Below are positions 46,529 through 55,086 of a stretch of DNA of 64,000 nucleotides, piece after piece. The position numbers and the translations under genes are program-made. The first letter of the stretch is position 1; each line of letters opens with the position of its first letter. The stretch spans positions 558,001-622,000 of the forward strand of contig CAVRHO010000008.1 of assembly GCA_963721065.1 (NCBI GenBank), given 5' to 3'. The notes below the pieces were generated by a model. That model saw only the letters and a program-made list of their open reading frames with translations. It had not been told where the DNA came from and did not search any database. This DNA is from CAWBLP01 sp963721065. Its GTDB lineage: Bacteria > Pseudomonadota > Alphaproteobacteria > Acetobacterales > Acetobacteraceae.

Positions 46529-47296
46529 ATGATCCTCACCGCGGACAGCACGCAGGCCCGGCAGGCCAACCGCCGCAAGACCGGCAATGGCTGGCTGACC
46601 ACCTTCATCGGCCAGAACCGCAACACGCTGAAGCCGGGCGACACACCGCCGCCGGACGGCGCGCTGTATCCGATGGCGTTCCTGGTGGAGAAAGAGCCCG
46701 GCGCCGTGGTGAAGCCGCACTTTCACCAGGCCGACCAGTTCCAGGTGGTCGTCCAGGGCAGCGGCCGACTCGGCGTGCACGACGTGGCCAGCGTCGCGGT
46801 GCACTACACCGACCCGTTCTCGGCCTACGGCCCCATCGTCGCCGCCGATGACGGCGTGTCGTGGTTCACCCTGCGCAACAGTTGGGATCCCGGGGCCCAG
46901 TACATGCCGCAGGCGCGTGAGCGCCTCCGCGCGGCGCGTGCGCGCTTCCAGCACCGCGAGTCCACCGCCGGCCCCCTGCCCCCCTTGTCCACCGCAGAGC
47001 TGGCCGATGTGACCCGCACCACGTGCCTGTCGATTCTTGAGCCCACGGCCGACGGACTTGGCTCCTGGCGTTATCGCATCCCGGCGCTGCAGGCGGTAAC
47101 CGGGCCGGATCCGGCCCGGGGCGGCGGCCAGTTCTGGCTGGTGCTGGCGGGCAGCGCCACAGCTCCCGGTTCAGCGCCCCTGCCCGAGCAGTCCTGCCTG
47201 TTCGTCGGCCCGGAAGACGCGGCCCTGTCGGTCAGCGCCGGTCCATCCGGTGCGGAGCTGCTGTGCCTGCAGTTCCCCCAACTGGCGCGGCAGTAG
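46529..47296 (+). CDS. Cupin-domain protein
   Basis: A 255-residue soluble protein. The cupin metal-site motif is visible as PHFHQADQFQVVVQGSGRLG near 66-86, preceded by the family-like MAFLVEKEPGAVV. A second, weaker cupin half seems to start near 190 (GGGQFWLVLAGSATAPG), so this may be a bicupin. Ligands for a second metal are not evident. Starts at ATG 46529 with gggag upstream. Divergent from the SDR gene by 172 bases; a shared pathway is possible but unproven. Confidence 0.75.
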   Translation: MILTADSTQARQANRRKTGNGWLTTFIGQNRNTLKPGDTPPPDGALYPMAFLVEKEPGAVVKPHFHQADQFQVVVQGSGRLGVHDVASVAVHYTDPFSAYGPIVAADDGVSWFTLRNSWDPGAQYMPQARERLRAARARFQHRESTAGPLPPLSTAELADVTRTTCLSILEPTADGLGSWRYRIPALQAVTGPDPARGGGQFWLVLAGSATAPGSAPLPEQSCLFVGPEDAALSVSAGPSGAELLCLQFPQLARQ

Positions 47297-47522
47297 CGCA
47301 TGCCGTGGCCGCAAGCCGGACTGCCGTGGGGCGCCTCCCCGTCCGTGAGCGGTACGCATGTTACGGACGGCCCCGCGCGCAGCTGGCCGGCGCTGCGGCA
47401 GAGGGTGCCGGCAAACGCAGGATTGGCATGCAAGCGCGCTTCCAGGGTCGTGGCCGTCGCGGACGGCCATGGGCGATGGGGTGCCGCTGCGGGGTCGTGG
47501 TCGATGCCGCCCGAGCTGCGGG

Positions 47523-47901
47523 TCAACAGTCGTGGGCAAGCGAGGCAGCCAGGGCTTCGTGCAGCTCCCAGGTGTCTGGTTCCGTGCCCAGTACCGACTG
47601 CGGTGACCGCGAGCAGCAGTTTCGCTTTCGCGCTGCGGCCCTCGGGCGTGGTCGCGGCAATGGAAAGCGCCCGCAGACAGGCCTGGTGCCAGCGCTTGTT
47701 GAGCGCGAACAGGTGGGGTTCCGACGGTTCGGCCTCATCCTCCAGAAGCCGGTCCAGGGCGACGTGGATCACCCGGAAGTCGTTACAGGCCCGTAGCAGC
47801 GCTGCATCGTCCACGCACCGGGTTGAAGGCACGAGTGCGGAAACAGACTGATGACGATTGTTCAGCGTATGACTATCCGAAAATGGATCGGAATCAGGCA
47901 T
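47523..47901 (-). pseudogene. Small protein of unknown function with a frameshift
   Basis: ATG 47901 has an excellent ggaggagg 8 bases upstream and reads DDAALLRACNDFRVIHVALD, HLFALNKRWHQACLRALSIA and KAKLLLAVTAV. At about 47600 the reading shifts by one base into LGTEPDTWELHEALAASLAH and stops at 47523. Joined, this gives a plain helical protein of roughly 127 residues with no known motif; unshifted, the frame runs to 47071 through the antisense of the cupin gene. A LuxR-type regulator lies about 170 bases upstream in the same direction. Confidence 0.6.
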
Positions 47902-48072
47902 GTCAAACACCTCCTCCCCAAGGCCCCAATTTTTGGAGAATTTTCGCTATTTGGTATCTATCGATTTGCATTCATGCAACATGTAAATGCCATGCCGGAA
48001 AAGTTCCCGAGTTTCTTCGTGCCGTCGCTCGAATGTCCGCAGAATTACAATGGCCGATGCAACCGGGAGTGA

Positions 48073-48648
48073 TCAGATCCGACTGATGCCCCGACTGATC
48101 GCAAATCTGATGAGCTGGGAATTTGCTTTTATATTGTTGTTTTCCATGATCTTGTACTTGTGGAATGCGACCGTCCGTGGCGTGATGTTCAGTATCCGGC
48201 CAACTTCCTTCATCGTCAGCCCGCGAACCAGCAGGCTCAGTACCTGCCGCTCCCGTTGAGACAGAACGGGTGCGGATATCTGCGTCACATCCGTACGCAA
48301 GAGGTCTTCGCCATAGTCCGTTCCCTCGGTCAACGGCGGCACGGCACCCGTACAGGCCGCCTGAACGGCATGGACGAATTCGGCGGGGGTGCAGTCGGCC
48401 TTGCTGATCCAGCGCAAATCCGGCAACGGCGCCAGTGATTCCGGAAGCAGGCAGACCATCGCGAGGTTTGAACGAAGCCTGATGAGCAGGCGTGCCGTTT
48501 CCAGTTCGGCGCCGCCCAGTTCAACATCGATCACCACGACTTTGGGGTCGAAATCCAGGGCGGCCTCTATCGTGGCCTGGCCATCGACCGGCGCCAGACG
48601 CACCTCGAACCGCCCGTCGAGCAGCCGGCTCAGGCCCTCCAGCAGCAA
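48073..48648 (-). CDS. LuxR/NarL family response regulator-like protein
   Basis: A 191-residue protein with a degenerate receiver domain (1-105): VVVIDVELGG keeps an Asp at the phosphorylation strand, but the usual acidic pair at the N-terminus is missing and the conserved Lys appears in WISKADC. The C-terminal LuxR helix-turn-helix is clear: LSQRERQVLSLLVRGLTMKE, VGRILNITPRTVAFHKYKIM. Start is uncertain: TTG 48648 has gggagg 9 bases upstream, but the preceding in-frame codons KPRCLLGGRSRL look like the missing receiver strand, and an ATG at 48703 in another frame could lead into it by a frameshift. Confidence 0.75.
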   Translation of the reverse strand: MLLEGLSRLLDGRFEVRLAPVDGQATIEAALDFDPKVVVIDVELGGAELETARLLIRLRSNLAMVCLLPESLAPLPDLRWISKADCTPAEFVHAVQAACTGAVPPLTEGTDYGEDLLRTDVTQISAPVLSQRERQVLSLLVRGLTMKEVGRILNITPRTVAFHKYKIMENNNIKANSQLIRFAISRGISRI

Positions 48649-49066
48649 CCTGGACCGCCCTCCCAGAAGACACCTGGGCTTTCCGTCGGTACGCGCTATC
48701 CATACTAGAGTTCATATTCGTACAAATTCCGATGAAACGTTATCTCCAGCAGCCATCGTTCACAAGCGTACAGTCATTACTGTTTTACGATCCTAACATC
48801 GTTCTCGCGTCACGCAGCGTTCACGGGTTCTGGGTGTCGCCCTTGTGATGCCTCCGGCCTGGTGTGCCGGCAGCATGGCGGTGCGCCCCCGGGATGGCGG
48901 AGAATATGCCCCCGCGGCGAAGCGGTGCGCCTGCCAACGGCGCTTCCAGGTGACCCAGCGCCCGCCGCTCCCGCGGTCCAGAGGCCGGTCCGGCCACGAC
49001 CATCTGTGGTTCGGCACCGTCGTGTGGCAGGCTGTCGGTACAACAGCAGCGATCCGGAGGTGCGTC

Positions 49067-49450
49067 ATGGTCGAAATCACGCGTCTGATGCTGGAGGACC
49101 AACCGGCCCCGGTCAGCCACTACTGCCACGTCACCCGGGCCGGAAACCTGGTCTGGGTATCCGGCACCGTCGGCATGGACGCCGCGGGCAACATCCCGGC
49201 CGACGTGGTCGAACAGTTCGACCTGGCCCTGCGCAATCTGGATGCCTGCCTGAGCGCAGCCGGCGCCGGGCCGCAGCACGTGGTGAAGGTGACGGTCTAT
49301 CTCACCGACATCGACGACCGGGCCCGTATCAACCCGGCCCGTCAACGCTACTTCGGCGATCACCGGCCAGCCTCCACACTGGTGGAGGTTGCAGCCCTGG
49401 TCTTGCCGCAACTGAAGGTCGAGATCGAGGCACAGGCGATCGTGGACTGA
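49067..49450 (+). CDS. RidA family enamine/imine deaminase-like protein
   Basis: A 127-residue protein of the YjgF/YER057c/UK114 family. Conserved: VSHYCHVTRAGNLVWVSGTV, NLDACLSAAGAGPQHVVKVT, VYLTDIDDRARIN, and the C-terminal HRPASTLVEVAAL in which the Arg binds the carboxylate of the imine. RidA proteins hydrolyse reactive 2-aminoacrylate-type intermediates and protect PLP enzymes. Monocistronic here; start at ATG 49067. Confidence 0.92.
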   Translation: MVEITRLMLEDQPAPVSHYCHVTRAGNLVWVSGTVGMDAAGNIPADVVEQFDLALRNLDACLSAAGAGPQHVVKVTVYLTDIDDRARINPARQRYFGDHRPASTLVEVAALVLPQLKVEIEAQAIVD

Positions 49451-49527
49451 CGCCCGGCATCCGTCCGGCGCGGCACGCCAGGAAGCGCGCGACAGCAGGC
49501 CGAGTGGGCCCGCGACGCGGCGCCGGG

Positions 49528-50031
49528 TCAGCCGGCCGTCCGGCGTTCCCAGGCCTGGCGGGACGCCCGGTGGTGGGCGTGGCAGATCGCCACCGCCAGT
49601 GCATCGGCGGCATCTGCCCGGCGGATGCCGGCGCCGGGCAGCAGCCGGCGCACCATCATCTGCACCTGTGCCTTTTCCGCCCCGCCGGTGCCCACCACCG
49701 CCATCTTCACCGTCTTGGCGGCATATTCCGTCACCGGCACGCCGGCGAGCGCCGGGGCCAGCAACGCGATGCCGCGGGCATAGCCCAGCTTCAGCGTGGC
49801 CGAACCGTTGCGGTTGACGTAGGTCTCCTCGATCGCCGCCTCGTGGGGCCGCAGCTCCGCCAGCAGACCGGCCAGCCCGTCGTGCAGGGCTTTCAGCCGG
49901 GCCGGCACCGGCATCTCGCTGTCGGTGGCGATCACGCCATCGCCCAGGTGGCGGAGGCGATAGCCATCCGTCTCGATGAGTTCCCAGCCGGTGAAGCGCA
50001 GGCCGGGGTCGATGCCGAGGAGGCGGAGCAT
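49528..50031 (-). CDS. ruvC: Crossover junction endodeoxyribonuclease RuvC
   Basis: A 167-residue Holliday-junction resolvase. Catalytic acids are visible: D7 in LLGIDPGLRFTGW, E near 67 in AAIEETYVNRNG, and the pair D near 139-142 in RADAADALAVAICH. The segment ATLKLGYARGIALLA lies at the DNA-binding helix. It follows yebC in the same direction, a common bacterial order; ruvA and ruvB are not in the window to its left, where RidA lies on the other strand. Confidence 0.96.
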   Translation of the reverse strand: MLRLLGIDPGLRFTGWELIETDGYRLRHLGDGVIATDSEMPVPARLKALHDGLAGLLAELRPHEAAIEETYVNRNGSATLKLGYARGIALLAPALAGVPVTEYAAKTVKMAVVGTGGAEKAQVQMMVRRLLPGAGIRRADAADALAVAICHAHHRASRQAWERRTAG

Positions 50032-50190
50032 GGGCGGGACTCGGGCGGTGATCGGTTGCCGATGCTATACGATCCAGGCGTGCCGAAGGCACGCGCCGCG
50101 GCAAGGACCAGACCTCATCCCCGGCGCCGTTGCCCGGCGTTCCCGCCGCCGCCGGCCATGACGGCGTGGGGTCCCCCCGGGCTTCATGCC

Positions 50191-50240
50191 TTGGCATCCG
50201 GAACATGCCCTGGCACCCGGAACATGCTTTGACACCCGGA
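50191..50240. repeat. 20-bp tandem repeat between ruvC and yebC
   Basis: Units ttggcatccggaacatgccc (50191-50210) and tggcacccggaacatgcttt (50211-50230), then half a unit (gacacccgga). Period is 20 bases. It ends 4 bases before the yebC stop codon's complement, so it lies immediately downstream of yebC. Confidence 0.75.
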
Positions 50241-50243
50241 CCG

Positions 50244-50993
50244 CTATGCCGACAGCTTCTGCATCACCTCGTCCGGAATATCGAAGTTGGCATAGACGTT
50301 CTGCACGTCGTCGCTGTCGTCCAGCGCGTCCAGCAGCTTCATCACCGAGGCCGCCTTGTCCTCGTCCAGCGTCACCGAGGTGGTGGGCCGCCAGTCCAGC
50401 CGAGCCGTCTCCGGCTCACCGAAGCGGGCCTCCAGCGCGTCGCGGACGGCGAAGAAGTCGTCCACCGCACAGGTGATCTCGTGCGACTCGGCGTCGCTTT
50501 CCACGTTCTCGGCGCCGGCCTCGATCGCCGCCTCCAGCATGTCGTCGGCGCTGCCGGCGGCGGCCGGGTAGCGGATCACGCCCATGCGGTTGAACATGAA
50601 GCTGACCGAGTTGGTCTCGCCCAGCGCCCCGCCGTACTTGGCGAAGGCGGAGCGCACGTCGGAGGCGGTGCGGTTGCGGTTGTCGGTCAGCGCCTCGACG
50701 ATCACCGCCACGCCGGAGGGGCCATAGCCCTCGTAGCGGACCTCGGCGTAGTCGTCGCTGCCGCCGGAACCGGTGGCCTTCTTGATCGCGCGGTCCACCG
50801 TGTCCTTCGGCATGTTGGCCTGGCGCGCGGCCGCCACCGCGGCGCGCAGCCGCGGGTTGCTGGCGGGGTCGGGCAGGCCCTGGCGGGCGGAGACGGTGAT
50901 CTCGCGTATCAGCCGGGCGAACAGGCGGCCTCGCCGCGCGTCCTGGGCGCCCTTGCGGTGCATGATGTTCTTGAACTGGGAATGACCGGCCAT
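50244..50993 (-). CDS. YebC/PmpR family DNA-binding protein
   Basis: A 249-residue protein of the YebC/PmpR/TACO1 family: MAGHSQFKNIMHRKGAQDAR, NMPKDTVDRAIKKATGSGGS, VRYEGYGPSGVAVIVEALTD, NRNRTASDVRSAFAKYGG, and a Phe-rich SFMFNRMGVI. Members were first called transcription factors; recent work also links them to translation of difficult motifs. It sits upstream of ruvC, as in many bacteria. The reading frame is open far upstream (to 54233), but that part is antisense shadow; the start MAGHSQ is standard. Confidence 0.95.
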   Translation of the reverse strand: MAGHSQFKNIMHRKGAQDARRGRLFARLIREITVSARQGLPDPASNPRLRAAVAAARQANMPKDTVDRAIKKATGSGGSDDYAEVRYEGYGPSGVAVIVEALTDNRNRTASDVRSAFAKYGGALGETNSVSFMFNRMGVIRYPAAAGSADDMLEAAIEAGAENVESDAESHEITCAVDDFFAVRDALEARFGEPETARLDWRPTTSVTLDEDKAASVMKLLDALDDSDDVQNVYANFDIPDEVMQKLSA

Positions 50994-51094
50994 TGGTCCG
51001 TAATCAGTCTTCCGTTGTCGGGTGTGGCACCAGTATAGCCCCGGCCACCACGGGCATGACAGGGCCCGTCCTGCAGGAACCGCCCTGCCGCGGA

Positions 51095-52249
51095 TCAGTG
51101 CAGATGTGGCTGGTCCAGCCAGTCCGCGCTCTGCATCTCGTCCAGCCGCGAGGCGGTGCGTTCGAACATTTTGGCGTTCTCCCCCCGGCGATAAAGCTGG
51201 TCCGGCATCGCCGCGGCCGAGGCGATCAGGTTCACCCGGTGCTCGTACAGCGTATCGACCAGGGTGATGAAACGGCGTGCCTCGTCGTAGTTGTCGGGCG
51301 ACAGGCGCGGGATGCCGTCCAGGATCAGCGTGTGGTACTGCGTGGCGACCGCCAGGTAGTCGCCGGCCCCCAGCGCGGTGCCGCACAGCGCGGCGAAGTC
51401 GAACCGGGCCACGCCCTCGGCGGCCAGCGGCACGGTCAGCGTGCGACCCATCACCTCCAGCTTTTCCGCCCTGCCCTCCGCGCCGTTGGTCAACTGGGCG
51501 AAGGCGGCGTCCAGCGCCCGGTCGGCCATGGCGTCGGCCGGCACGTGCCAGGTGCGCACGCCGCGCATCCGGCGGCGGCGGAAATCCCGCCCGGCGTCCA
51601 TCTCCAGCACCTCCATGTGCTGCTTGATCAGCGCGATGAAGGGCAGGAAGGCGTCGCGGCCGGGCTGGCCGGCGAACAGGTCGTCCGGCGCGGTGTTGGA
51701 GGTGGCGACCACCACCACCCCGCGATCGAACAGCGCCTGGAACAGCCGGCCCAGGATCATCGCATCGGCGATGTCGTGCACCTGGAACTCGTCGAAGCAC
51801 AGCAGGGCCGCCTCGGTGGCGATGCTGTCGGCCAGCGGCGGGATCGGGTCGTCCACCTGCGGGTGCGCCTGCTTGTAGGCATGCACCCGCCGATGGGCGT
51901 TCTGCATGAAGCGGTGGAAGTGGATGCGCTGCTTGCGCGGCACATCGGCGGCGGCGAAGAACAGGTCCATCAGCATGGATTTGCCGCGCCCCACCTCCCC
52001 CACCAGGTACAGCCCCTGCGGCGCCGCCTGGGCCGGTTCGGCGCCGCGCCGGCGCAGCAGGCGGGTCAGCAGCCCGGGCGGCGGCGGCCGGGGCGACGGG
52101 TCGTAGCCGCGCACCTGCGCCCACAGCGTCTGCAGCCGGTCGGCCGCACGTTCCTGCGCCGCGTCGGGCGCGAGTTGCCCGGCGGCACACATGGCTCGGT
52201 ACGCGGGCAGCGGGCCCGGCGCGGTGGTGGGGGGCGTGGGAATATCCAT
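51095..52249 (-). CDS. zapE: Cell division protein ZapE (AFG1-like ATPase)
   Basis: A 384-residue AAA-type ATPase. Walker A YLVGEVGRGKSMLMDLFF, then HFHRFMQNAHRRVHAYKQ, Walker B LLCFDEFQVHDIADAMIL, sensor VVVVATSNTAPDDLF, and the family block LIASAAAMPDQLY. ZapE interacts with the Z-ring under stress; mitochondrial AFG1/LACE1 is related. Start ATG 52249 at a Pro-rich N-terminus. It diverges from the fusion gene at 52347 with about 100 bases between. Confidence 0.94.
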   Translation of the reverse strand: MDIPTPPTTAPGPLPAYRAMCAAGQLAPDAAQERAADRLQTLWAQVRGYDPSPRPPPPGLLTRLLRRRGAEPAQAAPQGLYLVGEVGRGKSMLMDLFFAAADVPRKQRIHFHRFMQNAHRRVHAYKQAHPQVDDPIPPLADSIATEAALLCFDEFQVHDIADAMILGRLFQALFDRGVVVVATSNTAPDDLFAGQPGRDAFLPFIALIKQHMEVLEMDAGRDFRRRRMRGVRTWHVPADAMADRALDAAFAQLTNGAEGRAEKLEVMGRTLTVPLAAEGVARFDFAALCGTALGAGDYLAVATQYHTLILDGIPRLSPDNYDEARRFITLVDTLYEHRVNLIASAAAMPDQLYRRGENAKMFERTASRLDEMQSADWLDQPHLH

Positions 52250-52346
52250 GGCGGGAGGGCGCAGATAGCGCAACCGGAGCCCTGCGCCTAGAGTTGCCGC
52301 CATCGAGGGCGGCGGCTCCGGCCCCGCCGACCGCCCAGGGAGTGCG

Positions 52347-54137
52347 TTGCCCGTGTATCCGTCCGCCAGCGACATCCTGCCGGCCGTCATCGCAGCGGCC
52401 GAACAGGCCGGTCATCGCCTGGCGGAGGAATTCACCCGCCCCGCCGGCCCGCGCTTCAGCGACCACGTCACCGCCCCGGTCGATCACGAGATCGAGCTGT
52501 TCCTGCGCGCCCGCCTGCTGGACCTGCTGCCCGCCCGCTTCGTCGGCGAGGAGGCCGGGGTGCTGGCCGGGTCCGGCAACGCCTGGTGCTGGGTGGTCGA
52601 TCCGCATGACGGCACCCGCGCCTATCTGGAAGGCCGCCGCGGCAGCGCGGTGTCCATCGCCCTGCTGCGCGCGGGGCAGCCGGTGCTGGGTGTGGTGTTC
52701 GCCCCGCTGAGCCCGGACCGCGGCGCCGACATGATCGCCTGGGCCGAGGGCGGGCCGATCACCCGCAACGGCGCGGTGGTGCTCGGCGACCTGCGCCAGC
52801 GCGGGTTGGACAGAAACGCGGTGGTGTTCCTCAACCACGGCGCCTGGCAGCGGCCGGTGTGGAACGGCACCGCGGTGGCGCCGGGGCGGTTCATGCCCCT
52901 GCCCTCCATCGCCTACCGCCTGGCCCGCGTCGCGGTGGGCGACGGGGTCGGCACGGTGACCCTGCGCCCGGTGAACGCGCTGGACATCGCCGCCGGCCAT
53001 GCCCTGCTGCTCGCGGCCGGCGGCGTGCTGATCGCCGAGGACGGCACCCCGGTCACCTACACCGAGGATGGCGAAAGCCGCCCCTCCGCCTGCATCGGCG
53101 GTGCGCCCGAGGCGGTGCACACCCTGCTGACCCGAAGTTGGCGCGGCAGCACGGAGCCGCGCCGGGCCGTGCGCGTCACCCTGAAATGGCCGCGGACCGT
53201 GGGCGAGCCCGCGCTGGACCGCGCCGTGGGCTGCCTGCTGGGCCAGGTCGTAGGCGACAGCCTGGGCAGCCAGGTGGCGTTCCGCGCGGCCCGCGACATC
53301 GCCGCCGACTGGCCCGACGGCGTCCGCGACATCCGCGGCGGCGGCACCTGGAACACGCTGGCCGGCCAGCCGACCGGCGCTTCGGAGCTCGCTCTGGCTT
53401 TGGCGCGCATGCTGGCCGGACGCACGGATTATGACGCCGGGGCAGCGGCCGATGCCTATGCGCGCTGGTTCGTCTCCGGGCCGTTCGACTGCGGTGCCAC
53501 GACGCGGCGGGCCTTTTCCGCCGGCGCCGGGGCGGACGGTCATGGCGCGGAGGCGATGCGCGCGGCTGCCGACCGGGACAGCCTGGCCAACGGCTCGCTG
53601 ATGCGCGTCGCACCGATCGGCATCCGGGCCGGTGATCCGGCGCGGGCGGCGGCGGCCGCCATGCAGGATTCGCTGCTGAGCCATCCGCACCCGGTCTGCG
53701 TCACCGCCTGTGGCGCCTATGCTGCCGCGATCGCGGCCGGCATCACCGGGGCGGACCGCGCCGGGATGCTGGCCCAGGCCCGCACCGTGGCGGCGGGCAG
53801 CGGGCCGGAGGGCGCCCCGGTGCTGGACGTCCTGCACCGCGCCGAAGCCGGCCAGCCGCCCGGTTCGCCGAACCACGACACGGGCCGGGTGCTGGCGGCG
53901 CTGCACAACGCCTTCTTTCACCTGGCCACCGGCCAGCCGGTGGAGACCGCGCTGATCCAAACCGTGAGCGCCGGCGGCCCCACCAACACGACCGCCGCGA
54001 TCGCCGGCGCCCTGCTGGGCGCGGCCGAGGGGCGGCGCGGCTTTCCCGCCCGCTGGGTGCTGCCGGTGCTGACCTGCCGTGCGGACGCTGGCCTGGACGC
54101 ACCCCGGCCACGGCCGGACGAGGACCTGGGCCGATGA
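52347..54137 (+). CDS. Inositol monophosphatase-like domain fused to ADP-ribosylglycohydrolase-like domain
   Basis: A 596-residue two-domain protein. Residues 1-265 are an IMPase/CysQ-type phosphatase: FVGEEAG, DPHDGTRAYLEG and LDIAAGHALLLAAGG supply the metal-binding acids. After a junction near 270, residues 285-590 follow the ADP-ribosylglycohydrolase pattern (GCLLGQVVGDSLGS, DRDSLANGSLMRVAPIGI, SHPHPVCVTACGAY). However, the metal site motifs are altered: the usual TDDT is TGAS at 343-346, and the usual GGDTDT is GGPTNT at 543-548. A one-base shift near 54080-54110 would give a more family-like tail (TWADDLVDLAEALV) ending at 54189. Substrate unknown. Confidence 0.85.
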   Translation: MPVYPSASDILPAVIAAAEQAGHRLAEEFTRPAGPRFSDHVTAPVDHEIELFLRARLLDLLPARFVGEEAGVLAGSGNAWCWVVDPHDGTRAYLEGRRGSAVSIALLRAGQPVLGVVFAPLSPDRGADMIAWAEGGPITRNGAVVLGDLRQRGLDRNAVVFLNHGAWQRPVWNGTAVAPGRFMPLPSIAYRLARVAVGDGVGTVTLRPVNALDIAAGHALLLAAGGVLIAEDGTPVTYTEDGESRPSACIGGAPEAVHTLLTRSWRGSTEPRRAVRVTLKWPRTVGEPALDRAVGCLLGQVVGDSLGSQVAFRAARDIAADWPDGVRDIRGGGTWNTLAGQPTGASELALALARMLAGRTDYDAGAAADAYARWFVSGPFDCGATTRRAFSAGAGADGHGAEAMRAAADRDSLANGSLMRVAPIGIRAGDPARAAAAAMQDSLLSHPHPVCVTACGAYAAAIAAGITGADRAGMLAQARTVAAGSGPEGAPVLDVLHRAEAGQPPGSPNHDTGRVLAALHNAFFHLATGQPVETALIQTVSAGGPTNTTAAIAGALLGAAEGRRGFPARWVLPVLTCRADAGLDAPRPRPDEDLGR

Positions 54138-54177
54138 CCTGGTGGACCTGGCCGAGGCCCTGGTCATGCGGGACGCG

Positions 54178-55086
54178 TCATCCGGGTAGCGCCGGCCGCG
54201 GCAACGGGTCACGACAGCGCCCGACGCCCGCATCCGGGCGGTTGGGAAGAACCTGCTGACCGGGAAGACTTTCCGGTCGCGCGGGCGGAACGGGCCAGGG
54301 AAACGGCGGCACCGGCGGTTCGCCGATGAAGAAGCCCATCACACGGCGAATGCCGTCGCGCGTCGGCTCCGGCCAGCCCAGGGCGGGGTTGCGGTCCGCC
54401 TCGGTGTCGCAGAAGTGCACCTCGCGGCGGCGGAACGCTTTCATGAGCCGGGGCAGGTTGCCGCGATACCACATCAGCCCGCAGGTTATTTCGAACCAGA
54501 AATTCCCCTGGCACAGGCTGGGCGAGATGCCCAGATCGCCGCAGACATCGGCCAGTGCCCGCCCGATGGGGCGGCGACGGATTTCCGCTTCGAGCTGCTC
54601 CAGGGTCGGCAGCTTGGCCGGATCGGGGGCTTCGTCCGGATCGGGGCGCCGCCCGGGGTGGGGTGCGGCCGGTGGCGGAGCGGCAAGCGTGTGCGCGGCT
54701 TGCGCGACAAGTGTGTCCGCGGCTCGCGCGTCGGCCGGTCGGGCGGCGTGCGGCGCTGGTTGGCGGGGCTTGTAGGCGACGAGATCGCGGCCCCGCGCGG
54801 CGCGGGCGAGCAGCACCCGTTCCAGCGCCATGGCGCGCAGCAGGCCGCGGCAGAGCCGGGCGTGAATTGTGGCGGTGCGTGCCGTTCCGAAGAACCGCGC
54901 GATGGTGGCGAAGCCGCGCGCGGCGGCGCGGTGCTCGAGGGTTTCCGCCAGGTGCAGGCCGTAGCCGATCAGGACGCGGACGATGGCGAGGAGGTGCGCG
55001 ATATTCTGCGGCATGGGCCTGCCGGGCCGGTCCTTTGGGAGACCGGGCGAGGGAGACAGGCCGGAGGTGGAGACCGCGTCGCTCAT
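54178..55086 (-). CDS. Conserved protein of unknown function
   Basis: A 302-residue protein. The N-terminal third has a helical, hydrophobic region (IAHLLAIVRVLIGYGLHLAE) and an Arg-rich helix (IHARLCRGLLRAMALERVLL). A Pro/Ala-rich linker leads to a compact C-terminal block (about 165-265: LEQLEAEIRRRPIGRALADV, NFWFEITCGLMWYRGNLPRL) and a Pro-rich tail. I recall similar proteins only as hypothetical entries in Acetobacteraceae. It is convergent with the fusion gene; the 3' ends overlap slightly if the frameshifted tail of that gene is used. Confidence 0.6.
   Translation of the reverse strand: MSDAVSTSGLSPSPGLPKDRPGRPMPQNIAHLLAIVRVLIGYGLHLAETLEHRAAARGFATIARFFGTARTATIHARLCRGLLRAMALERVLLARAARGRDLVAYKPRQPAPHAARPADARAADTLVAQAAHTLAAPPPAAPHPGRRPDPDEAPDPAKLPTLEQLEAEIRRRPIGRALADVCGDLGISPSLCQGNFWFEITCGLMWYRGNLPRLMKAFRRREVHFCDTEADRNPALGWPEPTRDGIRRVMGFFIGEPPVPPFPWPVPPARPESLPGQQVLPNRPDAGVGRCRDPLPRPALPG

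Noticed and set aside
50244..54233. 1329-residue open frame on the minus strand
   Set aside because: Only its last 249 codons are a gene (yebC). The rest is antisense to zapE and the fusion gene, and is Arg/Gly/Ala/Gln-rich without motifs.
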